DNA from: Balanoglossus misakiensis
Lineage: Eukaryota > Hemichordata
Assembly (NCBI GenBank): GCA_040954595.2
Contig: CM082577.2
Coordinates: 992,001-1,056,000 of the forward strand
Direction: 5' to 3'
DNA length: 64,000 bases
A program made the position numbers and the translations under genes. The stretch's first letter is position 1, and each line of letters opens with the position of its first letter. Positions 40,401 to 50,317 of this stretch are shown here, piece after piece. Below the pieces are notes generated by a model. That model had not been told where the DNA came from. It worked only from the letters and a program-made list of their open reading frames with translations, and did not search any database.

Positions 40401-43400
40401 CAGATAAATCAGAGAATTCACACTTCAAAAATATCATCAAAACAATCTTGTCTTGTTTTGTTTTGTTCAACATCAACCAGTTTTTTACTCTTATTTTTGA
40501 GAGTGCGTTCAAACGGAGTATAGCTACTGCCTTGTTTTGCTGCGGGGGTATAGCATTATGTCACAAGAAAAAACAAAAATATTTTTGGAATTTTCATTGT
40601 AGTCAGTTTCTTTACATCTGCAATTCAAAGGTCAAACTCACCCATCGATTGAAGCTGTCAAATGTGTTTTTTAGAGATTTGTCTGTACTTGTCTCTTCTG
40701 CTTCTCCGTAATATGAAGCTTTGTCTGGTCCTGGCTTTCCTTTGTCTTCATGGTAACGGAAAACGACGACTGTAGACACGACATCATCTTGCAGCTACAA
40801 ACAGGAAGAGATGACATGTATGACCAATGCACAGATGGTTTTTGCTTACAATTACATCCATGCACATACTGAATGACTGCTTCACCATAACGAGAATAAA
40901 TCATCCTAGCAGAAAAAATTACTTGGGTTGGCCGTTTGTTTTCCACATAATCATACATTTCAAACAAGTTATCGCAACCAGCAGGTTTTTTATCAACTGT
41001 CCAAAATAGTCAAATTAAAATCCGGTGAAACATTCTAGGCACAGAATCATCAAAAAGTGGAAGCTCTTTCTCTGGTTGATGTTTTGCTATGTGCCACATT
41101 ATTATGCAAATAAGCTGCTATGCCAACAGAAGTCACTAGGGCAAACAAACTGAAACAATTACAAAATTATCATAAATTATGTATTAAAAAAAACATGAAA
41201 GTAAAAGTTTGGAGATGAGGTGGGATGAAATGAAAAGAAAGATTGCCAGAGACAGGAATAGATATTGAGAGGAAGGACAAAAAGCAACACTGATAAGTGG
41301 TTGGCAAATACTAGTAATGGGGCCACTGAAAGGACAACAGAATTGCCCTAAGATGTATCTATCTGCAAAAATAACTTTGGGTTTAACTTCAGGCCTTGAG
41401 ATGACAGGAATTTTGTTTGTACTGAGAACAAACGCAGTTGTCAGCAAAAAACTTCCAAGTTCTACAGTGTAAAAGACACCTCTATTTCCCCACCCCACCC
41501 CACCCCACCCTAACCATGCAAATAACCTGACACCCAATATCCCTCAAAAGATACAATCCATTCAGCAACTCTACCTTCAAGCACAAATGGACAAGTCACA
41601 GGGTATAACCCCCCTCTACCTATGAACACACAACCATGCTGATGCCGTATAACGCAAGTGGGTTTTGCCAAATACATGTACACCAAGGGGTAGGGTATTG
41701 AATGAGATGGAGAATTGAAGTCACCACTCAAAAACCCAGATCTGAAATACCGGTCGGTACCCATCCTTTGTTTCCATTAGAAAATAATAATGGTATTTCT
41801 ATGTGTAACATACAGTACTTTCACCAAAATCAATGTTGAAACCTATACACCTAGGACCACACTGTACCTTTGCCATACCATAGTCAAATGGTTTACCACA
41901 TTCAAAATGCTTGGCAGTAGGAATCACATGCTTATCACTGCCAAAAAAACCTGAAGCCCCATCACTGTCTCAGCGACCTTTGACCTACCTGGAAAACCAC
42001 ACGTGAAAAAAGACCAGGTGCACTCTGACTGCCAAAGACTGGATGAATGCCTACTTTGGTGTTCTGAAATTGTGAGGCTAGTTTTAAAACACAATCACTA
42101 GACAGGTGTCTTAAAGATTAACAGGTGCAAGTTGTGGCATAACACATGCTACCAAGTAGACATAAGCTAACGCCTTCCACCACCATGACTAGCTGAAGCC
42201 ACCAGCAGACCAACCTATGCTAAGCAACCTATTCAAGATTATGGCACACTAGTCAGTAGAGACAACTTGACTTCTATGTTGTCACTTTCTTCATCCTACA
42301 AGCAGGGGGGGGGGGGGGGCGGGGGAGGTCAAATGTCAAAGGTGAAATGTCAGGATTGTCATGAGATGACAGGAAAGACGGTGAAATGACAGACACAAGG
42401 ATCATGCTTTGCACTTACAAACAACTTGATTGTCTGACCCAGCACCTCTTTAAACGACCCCTGTATCACTATCTCATTGTCATTCGGCTTAGGTTTTTCC
42501 TGCTTCGGAAAAAAAGCAATGAAAAAAAATGACAATTATGCGATGCAGACTGAGATGCCATGCAATTGATGTTGAAGTGTGCATACGACTCTAAACTAAT
42601 TTGATCAGCGATGAAATAATAAAGCAGAAATAAAAAATGAAAGCTGTCTTTACATCTTTTCAGACTTTGAATGCAATGGATCTGTTGTATTGATATGTAA
42701 GAATGTGTTTCATTGGCTGAGCTAGCACACATTATAACACACCATGCAGCGAACCCTCGATCGTGATTCGTCAATACGACGTCACGTGACCTTAGTCATT
42801 TCGAACTGTTGCCTTGGGCATCAGTTCGATCGGTTTGGTGTGTTATAAAACACATGATGGCTGACATATTCGGGCAACAGTGTATTTTTAATGACCTCGG
42901 GACTGCCAGTCACACCAAAACAGTCTGTTTTCCCTCGGGCTATGCCCTCGGGAAAACAAGACTGTTTTAGTTGTGACTAGCAGCACCCTCGGTCATCAAA
43001 ATACACTGTTGCCCTCATTGTCAGTCATCATGTGTATACTGTTAACCAATCACATGTCCATACAGCCAGATGTTCTGATCTTTTCCAGGCATACCAACAG
43101 ATTTCACTTCCAAGGGAACAAAGAAACACCTCTACTGCTACTGGTCTGCTTCCTTATCTGCCTACATTCATGCACATAAAATTACACAACTGTGGACACA
43201 CAAGCATGTGTAGGACATTTTATATCTGAATCAAATCTATTGTATGCCACACACAACAAACAACTGGCACAACAAGTGTTAGAAAGTATGACAGATGACT
43301 TTCCTTAGTAACAACACAACGCAATGCAATGCAACACAACACAACACAACACAACACAACACAACACAACACAACACAACACAAACTGACAGCTGAACAC

Positions 43401-45785
43401 AACACTCTATGTACAGAATACACTGCTTGCCAAGAAAATATGCAATGTTTCATCTATGATGCCAGAACTATGTCTCAAACACTGAAGGGGAATTCAGACA
43501 CAACAGAACAATAACTCTCTGCTGTCATGCATTCCATTTAGAGTGACATCCTAGATCAAACACTCATTGGCCTCCAGTTGTTCATCACTTATAACATCCA
43601 CAAGCATCCACAATTTACAAAGACTCATACTTACGTTCAGGTGAATAGTACTAAGTGTATTCAGTCTCTGCGCCATTTGTAGACTCTGTAACGAAACGAA
43701 AGCGAAGAAAATGGTCAACTGTGGTCTCATATCTCATTTGAAAATCTGACATGACTCAAGCTATTCAGGAAGTCATAACTGCAGTTGCCTGTGCTGTTTT
43801 TGGGGGGGAAGTGTACGATTCACCTTTGACTTACCAGATCAGCTGCATGTTTGACCTTTTTGACGACCCCTTTTTGACCCATGAATTGGAGGGTCACCCA
43901 CAGTGGTAGTGCTGACAACTTCTCATGAACTTGCGTGGAATTTAGTCCGGCTGCTAGTGACTATGAATGAATTGGGGAAAAAATCAATGAGTTAAAAACT
44001 AAACCGTATTGCATGAAACCATGTAGTTCAGGAAAGGCCTCTTCAATCACAAAATCTACTTCCACATACTTTATAATATGAATATTTTATCTGTTATAGT
44101 CAACTTAGCCATTTCTTATCAAATAAACAATAGGACTTACTGTTGCTGGATCTGAAACTTTATAAAGTGTCTGAACAATATCTGTTAAAGATACTACCAT
44201 GCAAATATGTGTACGGAACTTTTTTGTGATGCTCTGTACACTGATGCATTTAGGATATTCTTCTCAAGTCAAAGCTCTCACTGAACTTTTGTGTCACTAG
44301 TCCATGTGGTTCGCCGATGTCTCCCTCGTATCCTCCCCCCACCTCTCCCTTGATCTCTCGCATCTCCCTCCTCCAAATATTGCAAACTATAAAGGATACC
44401 ACTGCCGGCACTGCAGGCAATCCAAGCCATACACTGGGTGTCAGAGTTATGCTGTTGGCTTTCTTTGCAGACTAATGATGCAAAAAAAAAAATATAGAAT
44501 TTACTACAAGTTATCAGAAATGACAGTCCCTGTAGGTCATAGCATATTTTGGGATGATGTGATAAAGTGGCTGTGTGTCATTTGTGAAAACAAACGCAAA
44601 ATGGCAGAAAAATGGTAACCATGTCCAAAATACACATTTTATAATTCCTAAACACATTACAAAGCTCTAACTTACCAGTACTGATGATGGTGGTGCTCCA
44701 AGTGGTAATGCAGCTAGATTGTCACTGAAAACAAGACAGCAATGGCTTTTTTAACAGAAGATATGTGCTATATGACTCACACAAGTCCTACAACTTGCAT
44801 GCTGTGCAAACATTTATACAGATCATGGATTTTAAATGTGCTTTATGGAATTCTGATTTTGGCTAAGAATGTGTTTTACACTGTTTGTCAACAGAGATGA
44901 CATCAACACTTACCCTTCAACATGTAACCAGATTTTGTGATGATCACAAATCTCTCGAAGTCGGTTGATATTATCAGTATGGCCTGCAAGGGGCGTGCCT
45001 GCATTTGCAACTAGTAGAAGTGGGATCTTGGATGAAGCTACATCATCCTTAATTAGTCTTTCTAAAGAAGCAACATCCTGAAATGCAGAAGGAAAATTCT
45101 ATCAAGGATGTTACCGATGTTACCCAGGAGTTTGGTGACAGAACTTTGAATAAACATTTAACAAAGAATAATATTAGTCAGCATTTCTAATTCCTCTCTG
45201 CAGCATTTCTCTTGATTCATATCATGAAAACGTGATGGAATAACTCACCATTGTATGCTGTGAACCAAACACTGTATTGCAAGGTACTGTACAAAGGCTG
45301 GACAAAGGTAAACCAAGCTGAAATGAAAGAAAAAACATTAATGTCAAGCATGTCTCTTTAAGTGTTGACTACAATGTAGCTATTTTTAGTGAAAATGTCA
45401 GTAATGTCAACCAATTCCATCCTGAACGATTAGCAACCTATATTGTCATTCCAAATGGCAGTTAGAATTTGAATTTATTTTTGCTTCCTACACTGATTGG
45501 TCAGGACATGTTGGTTGTCTCACCTGAAAGCATATATACTGTCCAAGGCCTGCTCGTGCTGCACCACTCACATAAATCACTGGAGGTTTTGCATACAGTG
45601 CATTGAAGCCTTCATTGCCATACTTCTCATACTTATTATGTAGAACCAGGCGGCAAATTCGAATCAAGCCTTCCCTGTCATCATTGTGGTAGTATGCTGA
45701 GGCATCACTGAATCTGAGGGTTAATGGTTACATTAAAATGTCAGAATGAAGAGCTGTCATTGGTTAAATCAACATGTGTTTGTGT

Positions 45786-45816
<31 letters not shown>

Positions 45817-48800
45817 GGGGTGATACCAACATATGCCCATCATTTCAATAGACAGCCCCGTTATCATTCAAATCATGTACTGACTATCATCATTATCATT
45901 TGTTATATGTTACACTAAGTTCTTCATACACACTGGACCATGGTCTCTCAGAACTGAGAAGAGACATAATATTACTGATATGATAACTGACTAGACTTGT
46001 TATTTTATAAATTGCAGAAAACACACCTGAATAGTCTTGAAAGCCACAGTGTTGTATCAGACAAGACTCTTGTACTGAGTTTCTGTAACTGAGTAGAATC
46101 CAGCGTTGAGATGTAAGCAGCTACTCCCTGGGATATCATTGAAATATGTGCTACATCATCTAACTGTTCTGGGGATGCCATGCTGAAATAATCAAACAAA
46201 TGATTAATCTCAGAAAATGTCAATTATTAAACTGTCCAAATAGACAACATGTGTGATAACAGAAGTGACTATATGTTTTCAATAAAGGACACCTTCTCAA
46301 ATTTGTGCAGATACAGATTGGTGTCAAGTAACTTTATGATCTTTCTGCCAAAGGTAAATAGAATGTGGGAAAATCTGGAAACACAAGGACATAGGGAATG
46401 ACAATATGTGTTGGTACAAGCAATGCAACAAACATATAAGCTCGGATGGCAAAAATGTTTAAAGTTTGAATGATAATGAACATACAATGTTTAATGAATT
46501 CATATGCTCCTGACAATCACAATTACATGGCGTGCAACAGTTGGGCACGGATACTGGATAACTACATAAATCACAAAACATTTATGCAAATATCTCTATC
46601 ACTTCACAATCTCTGTTTGCAACAGATGTTCTCTCAGTGTGGACATTTTGTATCCTTAATTTCACACATTTAATTCTGTACACTGTACAATGAAATTCAT
46701 TTGCCCTATCATTATTATTACATGTTGTAGGCTTCAATATTACTGCACCAACATTATTGAATAATTTTTCTGGAAAAAAATTGTATTTTTTACAAAAGAG
46801 TAAATTATTGAATTTGTACTTACGATTTCTTATCCTTACTGTCTTCATCTTCATAAATAATTAAATCTTCTATGAGACTTATGATATCTTCAAGTTTTTG
46901 ACCACTGTCAGGGGATGAAGAAGAGAAAACCATGGGGGAAATTGATCAGATGTCAATAGTAACATGCCATGTACACATCCACCATGCACCATGTGCCAAC
47001 ACCACTTTGCAAATGATAATTTTCCTTGGCAGTGTTTTAACATGTAAATGAGCTAATTAATTATTCTTGAGATCAGTATAATGGTTCACTTTGCATAAAT
47101 CTAAATAAAAGGTAATTTGATTTGATTTTTTTTTTCAATTTACTTAGCTGAGGTCATATATTGAAATGATTGTTCATTGAATACATTTTATTGATGATTA
47201 TGATCACATTCACATTTTTTTTGATAAGGAGTACTTACTTTCCTTCCAATGGTCCAGGAATATCTTGCCTCCCTTTGACATGCCTCAGTTTCCATTTTTC
47301 TTCTCTCTCTTTTTCCATTTGTCTGAAGGGCAAAAAAGAAAATGATGATCTCCAGTGAAATATTGTCATGGATTTACATTTCACTCTTTATATCCTGTTG
47401 AGGCATTTTTCGATAACACCACCCAGACTACACAGATAATCTCTCCGGAACTATAAATACAAACACCCTATTAATAATACTTTTATACACCTATATAAAT
47501 TTTCCATTCCACGATTAGACACAACATACCATTCTATTATGAGGTACAATAGACAAAAATGTCAGACTTACTTGTTGAAAGCATCAAGCTCTTTGAAAGC
47601 ACCCTGCATCTGTTGACTCATTTTATTTATTGCCGGATCAATAAACAACTGAAAAAGGAAACAGATAGAATGAAATTCCCCAACGGTTCTGCCAGTGGGC
47701 ATCTACTACAAAATTTAAACAAATGACGAAAACTTGTCACATCACTTTTTTATTCAAATATGTTCTGACTTCATATATTTTTGCATCATTGTTTGGCAAT
47801 ACCTAACTTGACTTCCTGACTCGTGGCATCAAAATATTGATTGAAATGAAATTTAACAACTCATTTGTAGGAGGAAATGGACACAAACAGCTGCTACAGT
47901 AATACAAATAAAGGTTATAGTTCAAACATAAAAACTACCCAGGAGACAATTAATCATAAGACCCAAGGAAAATGTTGAAACACGTGTTAATGTATCTGCT
48001 TAGCCACACAATTATGTTAACACAAATACAAATAGAATCGAAATATACCCAGGAAGTGTTTCAATAAAATTTACTGTAGCATGCATTTACAATTATCTTA
48101 AAGTACTTTTGATGATGATAAAAGAATTATGATTTGTCTCAATGGTAAGCTACAAAGATGTCAGTGATGTCAACAAAAATCCTTCCTAGAACTGCTCTGT
48201 GAAACTGGATCATTTCCACTAATTATTTTAAAACATCCATTTGCATGAAAAAGATAAATTCCACCTTGTGCCTTCAATCACTGCTGTTGCAATCTTGTCA
48301 ATTTTAGCACAGGCCTATTGTAACATCTGTCAGATGTCCTAAAGTGCCAGGTGGACAAAGTTTTCAGCACAAAATGATTTAGTTCACTGCTCTGTATCAT
48401 CAGTAAGAATATAAATCTAATCCACTTTGTCATTTTATTGATATTCAAAAAAATTAATTTTCCCACTTTATACTAGCCCGGAGACCAGGGCGTCGATCTA
48501 GTCGATCTGGTCTCCGGGCTAACTTTATACCCACTGTAGACAGAACAAGAAATATTTCACTGCCACTCTAGCTGTCATTATATTCAAGCATAAACTCCAC
48601 ATGAACGAGATTCAATGACTGAATTTGACAGAGAGGTGATACTGTTACTAAATTTAGTTACTATGACAGGGACTCCTCCAAAGGGAACTGCTGATGATGT
48701 GGCCTTAGAATGGTTCGCAAAGCACACACCCACCACGGTCAATGGTACGACCTCCACGGTGTAATCAGATCTGTCAGTCTGACAGAAAATGGACCACTAG

Positions 48801-49293
48801 TAATTCTCACTAAAAAAAACACCCCTCCAGATACCACCATTTTCTTTAATTAAATACAGGACAAATATTTTTTTTTACCTGTCAAGTCACGAACCAACTG
48901 ATTAAATCAAAACACAACTGCTTCTACACAACTGACGCATCTATTGCTGTCATTATCACTGTCACCGTTATCAAACTGACACAATCCACGTAAACACTAA
49001 ACTTTCACTTTCTAGACTGGAGTTTATACCTGAAAATACAACCAAGTCTGTATATAGTGTATATACACTGTGAAGTGTGTACGTACACAAATACTTAACC
49101 TGGAACTTACCGGCAGTATTAAGTATTTTTATGGCACTGTCTGTGAACTAAGAATACAGATTATGAGACTTACCGAATGAAACTTGTCTTCGATAGCCAC
49201 GGGTTTCTTCTTGTCGATTTGTTTCTCCATTTTTGCCGGTGAAACCGGTGCGGCAGCTGCAGCCTCCTCTCCCAGCGTCATATTTGTCGCCAT
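37451..49293 (-). CDS. PDXDC1: Pyridoxal-dependent decarboxylase domain-containing protein 1
   Basis: Group II decarboxylase fold, probably a pseudoenzyme: the PLP-lysine motif PHKW is PSVW, and HVDA is HVEG. Exons in gene order: 49174-49293, 47572-47648, 47239-47322, 46824-46904, 46027-46182, 45524-45713, 45249-45317, 44914-45077, 44676-44724, 44400-44471, 44141-44170, 43835-43960, 43635-43685, 42419-42499, 41989-42063, 40642-40794, 40292-40397, 40106-40164, 39723-39835, 39164-39413, 38887-38979, 38634-38736, 38113-38371, 37451-37547. They total 2658 nt, giving 885 aa (human 788). Matching words are AAYISTLDSTQLQKLSTR, ILPL-type LLLVANAGTP, WLGLPAVPAVTLYK and CLRFSPLQ. Two exons (42419-42499, 41989-42063) have no clear human counterpart. 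The start MATNMTLGEE was preferred over an in-frame ATG at 49377-49379. MFSD6L is divergent upstream. Confidence 0.95.
38737..38886 (-). other. PDXDC1: GC-AG intron of PDXDC1
   Basis: The exon ending IMEE is followed by GCAAGT rather than GTAAGT (GC at 38885-38886), and the next exon starts GGT GTG TTA after AACAG. Joining there gives EEGVLRQIP, as in the family. No GT donor nearby keeps the frame. AG|GCAAGT is the usual context of GC donors. Confidence 0.85.
41989..42063 (-). other. PDXDC1: PDXDC1 in-frame exon, possible cassette (75 nt)
   Basis: Phase 0 on both sides, acceptor AATTTCAG, donor GTAGGT, encoding NTKVGIHPVFGSQSAPGLFS and five more residues. It can be skipped without changing frame. 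Together with 42419-42499 it makes a 52-residue insert relative to human PDXDC1. Confidence 0.65.
42301..42325. repeat. Poly-G tract
   Basis: Fifteen G, one C, then five G (42305-42325) in a PDXDC1 intron. Read on the minus strand it is a C-run. Confidence 0.9.
42419..42499 (-). other. PDXDC1: PDXDC1 in-frame exon, possible cassette (81 nt)
   Basis: Phase 0 on both sides, acceptor CCGAAGCAG, donor GTAAGT, encoding EKPKPNDNEIVIQGSFKEVL and seven more residues. It has no clear counterpart in human PDXDC1. The neighbouring exon 43635-43685 is also phase 0. Confidence 0.65.
42734..43034. mobile_element. Composite inverted-repeat element (MITE-like)
   Basis: An imperfect inverted repeat spans 42851-43034, with arms of about 85 bp. 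The outer words CACATGATG and CATCATGTG and the inner words GGGCAACAGTGTAT and ATACACTGTTGCCC pair up. Around the centre is CCCTCGGGCTATGCCCTCGGG-like sequence. Next to it, 42734-42846 has its own 11-bp ends, ATAACACACCA and TGGTGTGTTAT. No coding potential is seen, so it looks like a nonautonomous foldback or MITE. It sits in a PDXDC1 intron. I could not find a clear target-site duplication. Confidence 0.65.
43333..43384. repeat. (ACAAC)n microsatellite
   Basis: About ten copies of a 5-bp unit, ACAAC, in a PDXDC1 intron, preceded by short GCAAT repeats. Confidence 0.95.
44171..44399 (-). other. PDXDC1: U12-type (minor spliceosome) intron of PDXDC1
   Basis: The donor is GTATCCTTT (44391-44399), the U12 consensus. 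A branch-site-like TCTTTAAC (44184-44191) lies with its adenosine about 14 nt before the acceptor TTCAG, and there is no polypyrimidine tract. Joining here gives LPAVPAV then TLYKVSDPAT, matching the family. The only nearby U2-style acceptor (AACAG, 11 nt upstream) would shift the frame. Confidence 0.85.
45775..45820. repeat. (TG)n followed by poly-G
   Basis: About 12 TG units run into about 21 consecutive G in a PDXDC1 intron. Confidence 0.95.
48465..48530. mobile_element. 48-bp palindromic insertion with 9-bp flanking duplication
   Basis: The insert at 48474-48521 has perfect 15-bp terminal inverted repeats (TAGCCCGGAGACCAG and its complement) around an 18-nt centre. It is bounded on both sides by ACTTTATAC (48465-48473 and 48522-48530), which looks like a target-site duplication. 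It lies in the first PDXDC1 intron. It is far too short to encode anything. Confidence 0.75.
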
Positions 49294-50317
49294 GTTTGAT
49301 TCCACGCTGGCAAACCGACCCTTTAACTTGTTCGATTCTATTCTATAAACTGAGAACGCATCAAGAGTCCTCGTCTTCATTCCCCTTGATTTTATAACTA
49401 CCGATCGGTAATTTGGCAAAATGTTTTATTTAGAGACAAACTGCACCATTGACGAAATTTAACGTGGGAATTTTTATTTTTATCATGCGCTTTACCCAAA
49501 ACAAATTCCGCAATCACTTAGGTGGTCTTGAAATGAACACACGAAGTGGGATGGGTCGTTGGTGGTCCCACGACGAAGTTGAGAGCAATGCGTGTTTTCG
49601 GTGGTAGGGCATGCATCGACGCGAATGTCGATCGATCTGGTGAGTTCCAGTCTTGTTTCTATATGTATATTTTACGTCTATCTGTGCGTTTATATATTGA
49701 ATTGTGTTTTTTCAAACTGCCGATATTATGTTTTCACGAGATAAGTTTCAATGACGTCATGGGATCAGTCGCGTGCGCTGGCAACAGTTGTTGGGACGCT
49801 GATTTGCCTAGCGCCTGTGTATCATGTACGGAGAAACGTACACGGCTTTCGTGGTTACGTTTCAATTTGGTGATGGCGTAAATGCGACATCTCCGAATTC
49901 ACAGTGAGATTTCCGAACGGACCCAAGTGTATCTGTGAGAGGATTTGGTGAGCTAGTTGAGTTTAATTTTTAACTTCCATCCCATATACGTGATCATCAT
50001 AGCCAGCCTGATGAAGTATGATGTAGACCAAAGCTATTATTCCTTTATGGGGGGGGGGGGGGGGGGGGGGGGGGGATTTTATGATTTCGCTATTTTTAGC
50101 TGGTGAATTTTAGACGGTCTGAAACCATGGTAACTCCATGATGAAAACAAATGTTTTGGACTATAGACATGTTGTTTTTGTAAATATATATAAATCAATA
50201 AATCAATTTTCTTATGATTTCCAGGTTTCACTGTTGGGATGTTACCATGTTGCAGAATGTGACTGAAGACAAGTGCAGGCAACATCAATACTTTGCTCTG
50301 TCAACGAGTACATGTGA
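49294..50317. promoter_or_regulatory. Divergent PDXDC1/MFSD6L promoter and MFSD6L 5' leader
   Basis: The start codons of the two genes are 1.0 kb apart, back to back. A donor CTG|GTGAGT after 49639 and an acceptor TTTCCAG ending at 50224 define a probable noncoding first exon and a 585-bp leader intron for MFSD6L. The intron carries a G27 run. A perfect CRE word TGACGTCA lies at 49752-49759. Confidence 0.55.
50049..50075. repeat. G27 homopolymer
   Basis: Twenty-seven uninterrupted G in the presumed 5' leader intron of the MFSD6L-like gene. Could form G-quadruplexes on the sense strand; length in the source genome may be unreliable. Confidence 0.9.

Noticed and set aside
44171-44182. U2-type acceptor AACAG for the PDXDC1 exon at 44141-44170
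   Set aside because: It would add 11 nt, shift the frame and break the conserved PAVTLYK sequence. It overlaps the likely U12 branch site.
49294-49379. N-terminal extension of PDXDC1 from the ATG at 49377-49379
   Set aside because: The open frame continues, but the added residues have no family counterpart and this is probably 5' leader.
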